Positions 32,001-44,149 of a DNA stretch of 64,000 bases are shown piece after piece. Position numbers and translations under genes: made by a program. The stretch is taken from positions 1,364,001-1,428,000 of the forward strand of contig OZ017803.1 in the NCBI GenBank assembly GCA_963969395.1, in the 5' to 3' direction. The DNA comes from Pseudoscleropodium purum (lineage: Eukaryota > Streptophyta > Bryopsida > Hypnales > Brachytheciaceae). Every line of letters begins with the position of its first letter. Positions within the stretch are counted from its first letter, which is position 1. The notes beneath the pieces are model-generated. The model made no database searches. It was not told the DNA's origin and saw only the letters and a list, made by a program, of their open reading frames with translations.

Positions 32001-33539
32001 GTTCAAAATTCTTGAAATTTTTCCTACATATTTCAAATGTTTGTTTCCAATATTTTACCATTTAAATTTCAAATAAAATTTTTCTTCATTGCACAAGAAA
32101 TAAAAAGAATGACTACTGTAATGCCAATTCACTTAACCTCCTTGCATTGCAAAGAACTTTAGAGTAAGTTAAACTCTATAATTGCTTCTGAAATTTTTCA
32201 AGTGTGATGTCATTCATCATGCATTCCATTCCAATGGACATATAATGGCCTTCCAAGTACTTTGTCTCCCTTTTTTGGATGTGGCAATTCATTTTGGAGT
32301 GATTTTTGTACAAATATTGTATGCAATTCTTGAGCTCTAAGCATGAGAGGCAAATGGAAAAGGTCTCATGACTATATAGTTTGTTTAGGAATATACTTCA
32401 ACTATTGACTGTTTTCCAATTTATTTCCTTAGCTTTTGAAGTTTCTTATTGTTTCTTCATTGGATTCATGGATTTGTGATAGAGATAGCAATTGGCTTGA
32501 GCTAAAGACACCTTATGCATCTTCATTGACATTATATTGGATTATTTTGTGTTTTGGGATGGGCACAATTGAGGCTAAGCCTTCAAATCTAGAATTTCTA
32601 AGCTTAGATTTTTGTTAACAAACTACTTACCAAACATTGGACATTATGTCTCTATACATATGATCAATTGTATTTCTATCACTACTTATATAACTCCTCG
32701 GTGTGATTCTAAACCCCCCCCAAAACCATTCATTTGTTTCTTTGGGGACAATGGATTTTGGGCATGTTCCTATGACTTCAATTTTTAGTGAAACTTTTTG
32801 AAGCCTTCTCATGAGATAGAAAAACTAATTAGATTCATAAAAATGTAACTTTTATTTCAATTGGTGCCAAAGAGCAAGTGGTATACTTAAAATGTTCGAA
32901 TTTTCATGTGGTGGGCAAAAAAGAAATGTACAAAAGTTTGAAATTCTTTTTCTTCTAAGTAATATTTTTATTAAACTAGAAAGCTTTGATTCATTCTATT
33001 TGAATTAGTGATGTGAAAGTAATAAACAATTTTATCTTTTAGACAACCTAAACATCTTTTTGAGAAAATAACTTATAAGATTCATTTAGAAATGCAATTT
33101 TCACAATTTTTCAAAAAAAGTTGTTTGATAAAGTTAAGTTTATGTGCTAGAACAATCTAACCATTTGAATTCTTGTATATCAACCCCATCTTATTTAAGG
33201 TATTAACGATATAGTTTTTCTTTCAATATTGGACCTATTTCTATTTGACAATTTGTAAAGAATAAAACTCATTTTTTTCTAAAAAAGATTTTGCCTAGAC
33301 TTTCAACCTAATTCTTCAAGACACATTTAAGAAGATTCGAATTCTATGGTGCAAAAAATTTCTATAGATGGTAGTCAAAGTCAACTAAACTTGTAAGAGC
33401 CTTAGTATTTAAAATTTTTGTTTTCCAACATTAAATGTTAATATCTCTCAATCTACCCAGTCAAACTTCATAAATTTTTTACTATATGATCTCACGCAAG
33501 TAAAATACAAGATCCTATGGTTATATTCTACACAAAATA
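26031..33539. other. Long AT-rich non-coding region with fragments shared with 46960-49130
   Basis: No gene supported. Pieces recur in order in the later block: 26920-27120 with 47270-47460 (and 48310-48430), 27180-27460 with 47560-47800 (and 48470-48670), 27540-27620 with ~48740-48790, and 31010-31330 with 48790-49110. A 175-codon minus frame at 28738-29265 is compositionally unlike protein (poly-I, poly-K) and has no homologous open frame. Homopolymer A/T runs are frequent. Confidence 0.6.
31010..31330 (+). repeat. Repeat with short internal periodicity, partner of 48790-49110
   Basis: Both copies contain loosely repeated ACATAGGTACCTA/TATAATATAGACACCTA-like words (ATAACATAGGCACCTA, AACATAGGTGTCTAG) and finish with CTCCTAGG, a GCTCATGGATT or ATCATGGACT word, and TATGCTAGC or TGTGCTAGT. 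Confidence 0.65.
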
Positions 33540-34730
33540 TTTATTTTTGTTTTCTTTAACCCCTAAAGTTTCTTGACTATGTTTTTGCCAAAAACACTCA
33601 AAAATTGCCATTTTTTGTACAAGTTTCAAAATTTAGAAAAGAAATAGTTTTAGATGCATATAACCATAGGATCTTTTAGTACACTAGTTTTACAAGATGT
33701 GGAAAAAATCCAAACATTTCTACTGAATAGATTGCAAGATATTAGCATTTGAAAATGACAAAAATCATTTATTTATCCTTGCAAAAACTAGGTAGCTTCA
33801 CTTCACAAGGTCACATTTGTATGAAAAAATGTTCAAAATGGTAATAATTCTTTGAATTCATTTTTCAAGGCATGTTGGCTACATGTTTGAAAATTTTTAG
33901 ATCATTTGAAATTGTACAATATATAGGAAAAAATAGTAAGTAGAAAGACGTAGAGAATGATTCAAATTAAATACCAAATTATTAATAATTTATTTATGGA
34001 ATTGGAAAATGTCAATTCCAATGGTTGTAATTTTTTAACAAACAATCTTCACCTTATGTTTTAATTTTTTCTAGAAATATTGAAAATTGAGTTCAATAAA
34101 AGACTTCAAAGTTTATTTTGGAATAGAGAATCTATAACTGCGCGCAAACTAAAATACCTCATAACTTTTGAGTCATTGATCAATATGGAATGATTCACAG
34201 CTTTCTCTCTTTCTATATATATAAATCTAGAAAACCAATTTCAAATTTGGATTTTTGAAAAAAATGATTTTTTCAAATCTTCCCGAACTACCGAAGTTGA
34301 AAAACAGACTACATATTAGGCCATAATTTTTTACTTATGTTTTGAAATGTTGTGAAATTTAGTGCACATAAAATATACTCCTCGTCTACTTCTTCTATTA
34401 AAATTTGGGTCAAAAATATAAAAATCTCTAGTTACATGAACTTGTGCAAAATTTTTATATTGCTAAAAGATACAGCTTGGTCCTATAGGGGTTAATGAAT
34501 GTAGTAGAAATGGCAATTTTGAGTGGTTCTTTTTAGGGTTAATAGCTTTTGGAATATATATTAGAATTGTACCTTTAAAGAAAATCATGATATTTTCTTC
34601 CTATCTCCATTCACCTTCATAATGATGACAAGTTTTAGATGGATCACATCCATTAGCTTAGAAGATGAATACAATACTTCAAATTTTATTGTACGATTTT
34701 AATCTCTTATTTTACTTAACTTAACCCCTA
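33540..34730 (-). repeat. Inverted copy of the 25050-26030 dispersed repeat
   Basis: Its reverse complement matches the earlier block in two pieces, but the order of the two pieces is swapped (33540-34310 pairs with 25050-25790; 34510-34730 with 25850-26030), so it is not a simple hairpin. 33560-33770 also resembles 6555-6740 inside the hAT-like element. Confidence 0.65.
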
Positions 34731-35405
34731 TGCATCAGAGCAGCTGATTTTCGGATGCTGAAAAACAAGGATCTGTGGATTACCATGTTCATCAAATATT
34801 ATAATCTTGAAATCCGCATGGTGGATTCCCTTATAAATTTCAGATTTGCACTCATGAATAAGTTGGCTTCAAATTTGAACTATGAAAATTTTAGTAACCG
34901 AGTAATTTTGAAATTATTCCAAGTTTTTGGGATCCAACAAAAAATGCTCTTCACTTCTATTGTTCTCTCTATGACACACATGGGTTAATAGCATAAAGAA
35001 TTTTCATATAAATTGGTTAAATTAGACAACCTAATGAAGCTTAATAGTACTTGTACTAATGTACTAGTTAATGTAATTATAGTTACTATATACTATATGT
35101 AGACCCTCACCAATGTTCCTCACGGTATGTACTAGCTTAACCCGTAAGCAATTATGTAGACATTTTATGTCTGATGAAAGACAAAGAATCTTTTTGTGCA
35201 ACTATTCATCCACCAAATTTTGTATGAAGAGGGGATGTCAATCTTCTACATTAGTTTGATTTTCAATTAGTGCTTTTGAATTTTTTTAATACCAATTATA
35301 CATGGTACCAAAATGGATGATTTCCACGATCACTAGTCCGTCCTTTAAAGGTAAATAAGTTTTTGTTATATATATATATATCAAACTATCCTGTGATGTG
35401 ATGAA
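34731..35405. other. AT-rich non-coding junction before unit 2
   Basis: No gene. 35040-35110 is an inverted match to 46380-46450 (GTACTTGTACTA...TAGTTACTATATACTA). A short AT microsatellite lies at ~35369-35381. Confidence 0.5.
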
Positions 35406-35434
35406 GGCCAGGGAGGGGTCAATCCTCCCTGGCC
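35406..35434. repeat. Perfect 11-bp inverted repeat at the left edge of unit 2
   Basis: GGCCAGGGAGG (35406-35416) and CCTCCCTGGCC (35424-35434) with a 7-base loop. It is flanked on both sides by GTGATGAAGGCC. It lies where homology to unit 1 begins, so it may mark a rearrangement or insertion scar. Confidence 0.6.
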
Positions 35435-35762
35435 TGTGATGAAGGCCATGAAGGCACTGCGGCCGAGGGCACTCCTGCCCAACCCTAACGGAGCTCCTCC
35501 ATTTCGGCACTGAATGCCTGGCACGTGGCTCCCAGGTTCGCCGCTTTCTTTTTTTCTTCGTTCGCGGCATCGCTGGTCCTCAGTTTGTGCATTCATCCGT
35601 GTTGCCGTCTATTGGAATTCGTGCAAACAGAAGCAGGAGCTGTGACGAAGGCCAACAGTTCGTTCGCCGTTCTCATCCAAGGCCGCTCTTTTCTCATTCA
35701 TCCTCTCGTTCCCCCATCACCAACATAACGGAACACTGCAACCAAGGACGCGTTGCTGGTCC

Positions 35763-35862
35763 TACCGACGTGGGTCAGCAACTTTGACCATGCGGTCAAC
35801 ACTCCAGCCCACGGCACGAGACTGACTGCGTAGTGGAACCCAAGCTCCCAACCCCATATAAG
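35763..35862 (+). promoter_or_regulatory. Conserved plant-type promoter of unit 2
   Basis: The same order and spacing as in unit 1: CCGAC (35765-35769) overlapping ACGTGG (35768-35773), the W-box palindrome TTGACCATGCGGTCAA (35784-35799), and TATAAGG from 35857. Confidence 0.65.
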
Positions 35863-36203
35863 GACCCGCACTGACCTCCATTCCTCATTCACAACTCATT
35901 ACAGCTCTTCAATACAATCAGCAGTCGACTCCTCTACCTCGCATTCGATTCGAGTTACCAGCCAATTCAAAGATCAATCTCCAGTCACTGCTTCGTTGAT
36001 TCCATACTGAGGGAGAAGCTTGAATCGAATTGAGTCCCGGCTTGAGTATTATTTCTTGCCAAATTAAAGGGCAGTGCAAGTTTTGATCCACGGTTCAAAG
36101 ATCATCCCAGTTTCTGTCTCAGTAAGTACGTAAATTCGTAGTAAGACTTGACAGCGAAGTTCAGAACTTCGGAAGGTTCTTCCTGTGCCAGCAAGGCATT
36201 GCG

Positions 36204-36389
36204 ATGGGTGTGCAAGGGGATGGAGGTGGTTCGAAATGGAACCCATCATCCTACTCAGGGGACTACGAAGACTGCGAAGGCGATGGCGGATCCTCCAGAT
36301 GGAGACCGCCCTCACACTGCTGCAGCTGCGACGACGACTGTGAAGGGGACGGAGGATCCTCCAAGTGGAGACCCGGAAAGGGGTTCTGA
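36204..36389 (+). CDS. 61-aa Cys/Gly/Trp-rich peptide, unit 2
   Basis: The orthologous frame to 17523-17708. Substitutions are V5G, N6D, C17Y, T18S, T37S, Y38H, G45D and S57P; cysteines 24, 39, 40, 42 and 46 and all three tryptophans are kept. The repeats read CEGDGGSSRWRPP and CEGDGGSSKWRPG. No known family, signal peptide or membrane segment. Conservation of length and motif across two copies favours coding, but with only two copies a non-coding explanation stands. Confidence 0.5.
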   Translation: MGVQGDGGGSKWNPSSYSGDYEDCEGDGGSSRWRPPSHCCSCDDDCEGDGGSSKWRPGKGF

Positions 36390-36624
36390 AGGAATCCGGC
36401 TTGAGCACGTCGAGATCAAGTGCCAACTGAAATTCGACAATTTTGTACATACTGCGATCAACACAAACACCGAGCAATGGTAGTCACCTGGAGTGACCAG
36501 TTGCCCAAGCTAGAAATGCGGAGGCGATGCTTCAGAATCTCGAGGAGAGAGAATTTTTCTCCGAGGCTTCATCCTATCGGCAGAGCTGCCAAACACATTG
36601 GTGTCAAATCCGTTGACCCGCTCG

Positions 36625-36639
36625 TTCCGACATTCGGAA
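36625..36639. promoter_or_regulatory. Perfect palindrome TTCCGA-CAT-TCGGAA, unit 2
   Basis: Identical to 17950-17964 in unit 1. Confidence 0.4.
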
Positions 36640-38434
36640 TCGTAGATCATTCATACAAACATTCTTTGGGACCCCGTTTTTGTAGAGCAGGGGGCCTGAC
36701 GTAGAGTAGCTGTCATTCTTTGGTCTGAGCCAATTCCTGGTTGGCAATGTATAAAAGACCTCAAAGTGAAGAGAACTTTATCTTAAGCTTATTCCCCTTC
36801 CGATCAAACGTGTCTATCTTGTACGTGTATCAAGTGACGAGATTGTCATGCCATGTGCGTCTGGGACCCTTTGCATTTGCGCTCCATATACGAAGCTAGT
36901 GTGAATATGGTGAACGACGCCACTGGGCGGCACTGCTGATTGGTTGCACTTGTGTCGGTAGCAGTGGATTGTAACTACTAGCTTGACACGGCATGGTGCA
37001 CCTGCATTGATTTGTTGATTCAGTACTTTGGTTCAACTGCGCGCACTGGTGACACTAATAGGCACGTACAGATAAGCATACAGCTAGCGCTCCCGTACGT
37101 GCCCGTACGTATTACGGAGAAGAATGCAGACGCACTCGTCCAATTGCTATCTGAGGATGATCGTTGAGAATAGCGAAGTTCAGTTCAAGGACCATTTCAG
37201 CTTCACAACTCACGAGCTAATACGTACCCCGTTCAAGAGTAGAGCTAGGTTTCAATCCAGATCGAATATGGGTGCATGCATGTGAACGCATGTAATTCAT
37301 AACTAGACTCACGTTAAAACAATCTAACAACTTCAGACTTCCAGAGTGATAAATCAACAACAAGCCAACACAAGCTCAAAATTTGATCATCCCGTTCGGT
37401 GAAATGGCGAAAATTTCATGAAATCGGGACATTTTCAGCCGATCGTCTGGAATTCCGATCGGATCTGTACCGTCCGAGTGTTAGAGCTTAACGCACTTGA
37501 ATGTCAAAATATATGTCGGCGATCTGAAACTCACCATTTTACCAAGTAATTTTCCACTTGGATTATTAGACACTCCACTCTTCAGTAAGCAGAACGTCAA
37601 TTTCGATAATTTGGCGTACTCCACTATACTGAAATGGAAGGAATGCCTAGCGTTGAATGTAAGCCAAAGCTTATGGCAGACCCATTTGGAGTTGAAACTT
37701 ACACCGTTTAGAAATAGAGTCAGCAAGAGTCCGAGGATAACACGATATTCCAGAGGGAAAAACAATTTGAAAACAGTTTGCCTATCTGAATAGTGATACT
37801 CATTTCTCAATTATAGGTCTACGGGTAGTAACTCTTGACAATGATCAAAGACAGATCTCCTTTGCTCCAGATCGATTGACCACACTCAGATGCAGCTCAC
37901 ATGTGAGCCCAACAGTGACAGAAAACAATTGATCAATTGAAACGCACATTCAAGTCATTGACGTCTAAAAGTCTTGGGATTTTGCAATATACACAGTTGC
38001 GTGTATAATGTGTCAAAGAGTGCTTCTGTGTTTGAGCAGCTTCAAAGCTGCTGTATTCTTTTCAAATCGTTAACTGTCACAATGTGTAAATAAAGAGTAT
38101 TCAGGAACTAACTGCTCTAGTCATCTGAAATGAATCTGTACAAACGAAAAGGATGTTTGAGTTCTTCAATCATGAATTGAAACTATTGGAATGATCGAGA
38201 TCTCCACGGTGTTTCCATATTCTGCCGGAGACCGGACAAGCTAGCTCGCTCTCACTGGCATTCAATGGCAAGGAGTTCTTCGATTGAAGAACTTATCGCA
38301 GAAAGCAAAGAATTGGCCCCGAGATTGGTCGGGTTCTTGAAATGAAGCGGAAATCCTTGCCCAGGCTCGGTGCATTCGTCGACAGTCGGCACTGATCTCC
38401 AGCAGTTGTCATGATCGCCACGATGGAGCTACTT

Positions 38435-38545
38435 TCATTGACGCTTCGACGGAGGTCTCCACTTGGACGATCCTCCGTCGCCCATGGGAGAAGCCTTCGA
38501 GGGAGGTCTCCACTTCGATGATCCCCCATCGCCCATCACGGCCAT
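38435..38545 (-). CDS. 36-aa ORF with two GDGGSSKWRPPSK repeats, opposite strand, unit 2
   Basis: Identical to the unit 1 ORF at 19913-20023 except the last residue (Gln for Pro). It again lies inverted to, and about 2.1 kb from, the plus-strand ORF with the same motif. It may be a small peptide gene or an inverted repeat with RNA function. Confidence 0.4.
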   Translation of the reverse strand: MAVMGDGGSSKWRPPSKASPMGDGGSSKWRPPSKRQ

Positions 38546-38764
38546 TTTAGTAAGCCCTCCGGACTAGTACTGAAGTGGACTTCTGATGCTCTCGGGGAGC
38601 TTGAGTGATCGGCTGGATCGCTTCTCAGAGAGAATGCCTCTCCGATGGATTAGAGCTACGCACATGTGTCAAAATATTGCTGAGGGTGTAAATTCGATGT
38701 ATCACTCGCTGCGGCGTCTTCAGATTGGATCGATCGAAAACTCAGACGAGATTTATTGTTGTGG

Positions 38765-39436
38765 GAGAATGAATGTGATGCTCTTTTATACCTTGTGATT
38801 CATGCTGGAGCGATCTCTGTCCAAATTACGCGGACTTTTTCAGCGGACACCTGATCTTGACAGACCCAAGGTTTGACTTTTTCAAACGCAGTTTCGAATT
38901 GAATCGCATTCAGAGGAAGTGGGTAGTACCGATCTGACGGTCAGTGGCATGGAAGAACATTCCCGTTGAACGGCGCCGGCGAGGGCAACGCGAAGTACGC
39001 AACGTGTCGTTTGATGAATTGAAGACCCGAAGTAGAAGCCGATAGTGGAGGTTGGACACAAAAGAACAAACTACCTCCAAGGTTGGAAGTCAGAGGAGCA
39101 GTTCTGGGCGGGGTTTCGAAGAAAGATTCAATTCGACGGTTACTAATTCTATTTGGTCAATTCGACAGTCACGTGCGTACAAATGCTTGGTGATTGTGTT
39201 CACGTTGATTTCTGAAGAATCCGGCTCACTCCTGTCCTGTACGTAATCGATAGTGCTATATACAGTACATGATGACCAAACTTTTCCTTGGCGGGGTCCC
39301 GCTGCCGACATCACGAGGTTCAGCATGTGGTGCTGTCGGAAACTTTCTTGTTTGGGAAACTTTTCAGTGGGACCATGCGCGCAGCCTTGGAAGACACTCA
39401 CCAATCCAAATGAAGAGGAGAATCCGAGAATGAACT
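38765..39436. other. Highly conserved 3' block of unit 2
   Basis: About 98% identical to 20260-20934, including the CACGTG box and a TATATA. No protein recognised. Confidence 0.4.
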
Positions 39437-42400
39437 GATATTAACTTATGGTCGCCAAACAATAGAAGGGAAATTGGCATTAGTGGAGAATCAGTGACCG
39501 GTATCGAGGTATTAATTATTTAAACTCTAACTGATTTTTGCATTCGTGAATTGTTCACTGCTACTGACACTGACTATCCTATTACTTAGAGAGGTTGGAA
39601 AATCAGCGTGGAAAATCAGTGTCAATAAAACAAGAATGATTCGTATGGGGAAATGAGAACCATGCAGTAATATCTCTACCTAGCCCGCACTAATTTAACC
39701 CCTAACGTTCCTTGACAATTTAGCACCCGAAGTTCAATACAAATTTTATGAAACAACTCTATTTATGTATCTAACCATAGAATATTAGAATGTTGTATAC
39801 TACTTGTCCAAGTGTGTGTGGTAAAACTTTTGATCAGATTTATTGCACAAATTGGAAGATTTAAATAAGGTAAAAGTACCTATTTTGGACAGGCCCTTGT
39901 AATTGCTTCATTGGCTAACCTATTGTGGACAACAATTGGATGCAATGGTCATTGAAAAAAATTCTTAGTTTGTACCTTCTTCTCTTCTTATCTCTCTTCC
40001 CTCTTGGCTTAGCCAAAGCTAACCACAATAGGTGAGTCTATGAAACTGGAATGGGTTTAGGTTTATATTCAATAAAATATTCATTTTTAGAGAATTCTTT
40101 TTGTTTTTTTTGGCATTCTTTTGCAACCTTATTTTTGCACACTGAATTGAGTTCCCAATGAATTTCCTACATCATCCAGTCTGAAATGTTTAAATTATCT
40201 AAAATAGGTACTTCTACCTTAGCCTTTGAAGTGAGACAAGAAGGTTTGGAGGGTCCTATCCTAGAACTTGAGTTGACTTTGACTACCTTTTGTAGTAGTC
40301 CTTTGTATAGTACAATGGGCCATGATTTTATAATTTGAATCAAATTAAGATTATATTAGGTATATGTGTACCAAAATTTAGAGTTAGAATAGGAGTGGAA
40401 GTCTAGGAGCTTTCCACAAAAATCCAATTTGTATTTTTTAAAATTATACTATAGTTGATTTATTATAAATTAAAACCTTGATTTACCTGACAATTCTGTC
40501 ATAAAATATGTTCCCAAAAATATGTACTTTGACCTTTGATGCATTTATTTGTAAAAATTAGGAAAACTAATTTTCAACTAAATGAAAAAGTGGAAAATTG
40601 GAAAGACTTCATGGTGATGAGATTTGACCAAAAAAATTGAGGTCAACCATTTCTAATGTTTGAGAAGTGGGTGAATGCAAAAAATACTAGTACTATTTTG
40701 TGTCACACTTGCAATTTCTAAGTTGTAATTGGCCATATCTTTTGCAGATTTAAGCCAATGTATTAAATTTTTTTTTGGTGAAGATCAATATTTAGACAAT
40801 AATTAGAGAAATTATTTTTCAAAAATTTTCAAAAATCATTTTATATTTCAATTTCAATTTAGCTAATTTGTCACACTTTGTTGTCTTTGGAATTTAGGGT
40901 TTTTTTATTACTAGGGACTATTCATAATTAATGGTTTAGAGCTGAAATGTTTGTGCTCTATTCCTTTACTAGAGAGGCATGTGCCCACCAAAAAGAACTT
41001 AAAAAAACATTATTTTATGTCTTCTACATTCATGCAAATAGGGCTCCCTTGCATGCACAATTTTGAACATGTATTGAAAATGGTTTCAAGATCATTTATT
41101 TAGTGAAATATATTTATCATGAAGTCTTCTCAAATTGATAATTTTATTTTCTTTGAAAATTATTTTTCCTATATTTTACAAATTAAAATGTCAAAGTATC
41201 TATTTTTTTCAAAAACTTTGTTTGTCTATTTTGTGAATAACTTTTGATCCAAATTTTTTCGAGATCTGAAATTTTGGTGACATAATATTTATAGTCTTAT
41301 GCTAATTATCCATTTCTTTTAAAAAAATTTTTTTTTTCAAAAGGTCACTAGTACTAGCAGGTACTAGGTGAATGCAACAAAAACAGAAGGTGTTTCTTGC
41401 ATTCACCCAAGTGCATTTATGGGGTGGCCTCTTTGCATTAACATGAAGGACATGAAATAATGTTTTTTTAGATGCTCTTTAGTAGAAACATGTTTGCTTA
41501 GTACATGAATATCAAAATATGCCACAAAAATTTCAACTAAAAATAATTAATGTGAATTGCTCAAATAATATTCAAAATCCCTTAACCCAAGAGTGTGATA
41601 AATTAACAAAATGGACTTTTAAATATGAAGTGATTTCTTAAAATTTCTTTAAAAAGGGACACATTAAAGTCAAAACATTTAGAAATGAATATTTTGATTT
41701 GGGCATTGGGTTCAAAATTCAAAAGTTATAGTAGAAGATAGTTGCTATTTTGTAAAGTGCTATAAAAACGGCACAATATATCTTGCAACAACTCTTTAAT
41801 TTAGCATACTATGAATGGCACAACCTATATATTTTCCATTTGTGACAACAATCAGTATTAATTTATTATAATAGTGACATCAAACTCTCTACAAATTTGA
41901 TGAATTTTCTAAATGCAAAATAATATAAATATTTAGTTTGCACCATGATGTTCCAAACTATAGCAATGATTGAAGAAACTTTTAGATTTGTTAAGCTTTT
42001 GTTAGTATATCATATGAATTTTTTTCATATATTTTTCAAAAATAATTTCAAATTTTCAGCAATTCATAATAATAGTTAGAAATTCATAATAATTTCAAAT
42101 TTTCAGCAAAAATTTAGGACCTATAGAAGATAATTATTTGTTTTCTTCTCAAAAAATTACAATAAAAAAATTCTAACTATGGACTCATATTTAGTTAAAA
42201 AAATATAGAACATATGTAAAGTACAAAATTGTAGTTGAGTACTCACTCTTAAAAATCATTGTTTAGGGATTAACCTTTGAAGGATGTTGTGGCCCAAACT
42301 TTTCTAATAGAGGTTTTCTAAGACTATTGTAGAAATGAAGCATATAATTGTCGGGATAGTTGTTGATTGACTTCGTTCAAAAATTGAATCAATAATTTAT

Positions 42401-42529
42401 AAGAAAAACATGTTGGTAATGGATTGGTGATCATTTGAAGTTAACTTTGTAAGGATATAGAAGCCAAAAATGATTTATAGATGACTTTCCAAGACATATC
42501 ATTGAAAAATGAAGTATGCGCCTACAGTA
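39437..42529. other. AT-rich non-coding DNA
   Basis: No gene. 39690-39860 (TAACCCCTAACGTTCCTTGA and following) resembles the dispersed repeat at 33560-33770. Elsewhere only homopolymer-rich AT sequence. Confidence 0.5.
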
Positions 42530-42944
42530 GGCATTGGTTAAAAAATTCAATCATTTTTAGCAAAATACCTAGGTTATAGGCTAGTGATGAGAGTCTCTTC
42601 TGATTTAGAGTTAAAGTGAAGAGAGACCCTAGGTGCATAGCTACAAAAGATACCCCAAACCCCTATAGAGTATAATAATTTATATTTAAAAAAATCTATG
42701 AGCCATGTTATTAAAAAATAGTTTATCATACACAACCAATTGTACATTTTTCAATCACAAGCTTTGATCTTCATGATCTATGGGTGCACAAAGCAAGTTC
42801 AAAGGAATGACAATTATGAGTTGCAACTTGTTATGGCAATGGTGACAGATTGCCAATGGGACAGTGCCTGCATGTTAGCATTCACAAATCAACAACCAGT
42901 TGTGAAAGTGTACTTGGTGGTAGAGTTGGCAGCAACTAAATGTA

Positions 42945-43249
42945 AAGGGAGAGGCCCGATGAGGAGGGCCTCTCGTAATAGGGTGCCCGAGCAGAAGGGA
43001 GCGCATAGCCCGACCGATGTCGAGGGTACCCTTTTACGGGAGGTCCAACGAAGAGGCCTCTCCCAGTATAAAGCCCGGTCAAAACCCATGATAAGGCGAG
43101 GAATTGTCTTGCGTGGTTTTGTCATAGGGTTGACCCTGTGATACCGACCTTGTGAGGTCAGCCCTGTGAGATCTGCCCCGTGAGATCTCACAGCAGTGAT
43201 CTCATGGATGTTAGGGGCCCTAAAAACATATTGCACTTCAATTGACCGG
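42945..43249 (+). mobile_element. GC-rich insert, possibly a solo LTR
   Basis: Absent from the paired segment at 23280-23740. It has a TATA-like GTATAAAGCCCGG at ~43066, short inverted words (GGGAGAGGCC and GGCCTCTCCC), and a cluster of ~15-bp tandem units (GACCCTGTGATACC, GACCTTGTGAGGTCA, GCCCTGTGAGATCT, GCCCCGTGAGATCT) at 43130-43190. No clear target duplication, so the LTR reading is weak. Confidence 0.3.
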
Positions 43250-43437
43250 GGTTTACGAGGAAGGTCCACAGCAACGATTAGAGTCTCCATGAAGGGTCCA
43301 CCTACACCATGCTGTGCAAATCCAGCCTTCATTGTCAACCAACCCTCCCAAACGGGAAGCAGTACACAAAGAATACCAAACCGAGCTCCCGACACAGCTT
43401 GACTGACGGAGTCGGAAACTCCGCGGAACTTGCACAT
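43250..43437 (-). pseudogene. Possible conserved coding fragment (GVGGPF-type), unit 2 side
   Basis: Minus-strand frame MCKFRGVSDSVSQAVSGARF, then GILCVLLPVWE and MKAGFAQHGVGGPFMETLIV, the counterpart of 23735-23921 with two in-frame 6-base indels. Family unknown. Downstream the frame runs into the GC-rich insert, so at best an exon or gene fragment. Confidence 0.3.
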
Positions 43438-44056
43438 TCAACCGGAAAGCTAATCAATCAGCGTCTTGTGCGAAGCCTCTGCAGATTGCTGCTGGCCAGA
43501 GACGATAACCTAATTTTCTGCGCGGGCCCAAGAATTGATCGGTAACGACTTTCTTTCCAGATCGAGCTGCCATGTCCGTCGTATGTCCTGTGTGCCTAAA
43601 CTAATTAATGCCGACGGATGCGTATCGATCGAGTACTAGCAAGCAATTTAAGTGGTCAGGTCCTCCAAAAGTCTGCCGTGCCGACCGCCGGGGTGATTGT
43701 CGGCTCGCTTGACCGACGCACCAGCCTCGGAGGAAATGTAGCACATATAACGGTCTAAACGAACTCTTGAATCCCCGCATTTTGTTCCCGACTTCCCATT
43801 CCAATCTCTGATTACTAATTTCCCATTTCTTCAAGATTTCAAAGTGTAGAATTACGCGCACGTACTTGGATTGGAGGTTCTGGCCCGAGTAATTGCAAAT
43901 AGGGTGAAGTGATTTGCATTGTTCAACTGCGGGTTGTGATCGAGGAGCTCTTAGTACGTCTGAATATTTTGAGGGAGGAAGCTCTGCCCGGCTTACTGCA
44001 GTGCGTCGTCGTCGACTCCGTGAGGAGTAGAATTGATTGAGGAATTGCAAATCAAG

Positions 44057-44149
44057 ATGGGTAGCGGAGGTGAAGGCGATGGAGGAGCATCTTTCTTCGA
44101 CTGGGATTCGGTCTATGGGAGAAAAGACGGGGGCCGCGGGCGCTCATGA
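44057..44149 (+). other. Candidate first-exon fragment, 30 aa
   Basis: The ATG frame MGSGGEGDGGASFFDWDSVY continues ten residues to a TGA. The GEGDGGAS word resembles the EGDGGSS motif of the unit peptides, but glycine-rich similarity over eight residues may be chance. Confidence 0.2.

Larger units (their letters stand above)
35430..39436 (+). repeat. Unit 2 of the ~4-kb duplicated gene-like block
   Basis: Colinear with 16764-20934: the same promoter, leader, 61-codon ORF, palindrome, opposite-strand ORF and conserved 3' block. It ends, like unit 1, after GAGAATGAACT, beyond which the flanks are unrelated. It lacks the ~70 bases present at 17995-18070. Confidence 0.88.
42530..43450. repeat. 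Segment homologous to 23090-23960 (unit 2 side of the array)
   Basis: It matches the earlier segment at 42530-42620, ~42915-42940 and 43250-43450; the middle is replaced by a GC-richer insert (42945-43249). Confidence 0.75.

Noticed and set aside
43108..43125. AGGGTTGACCCTG near 43110 as another hAT-like end
   Set aside because: It resembles CAGGGTTGAC but has no CGTCCG cluster, no partner end and no 8-bp duplication.
43130..43190. Short direct repeats that might suggest a CRISPR-like array
   Set aside because: Units are ~15 bp with no spacers, in a plant nuclear context. It is a small tandem repeat.
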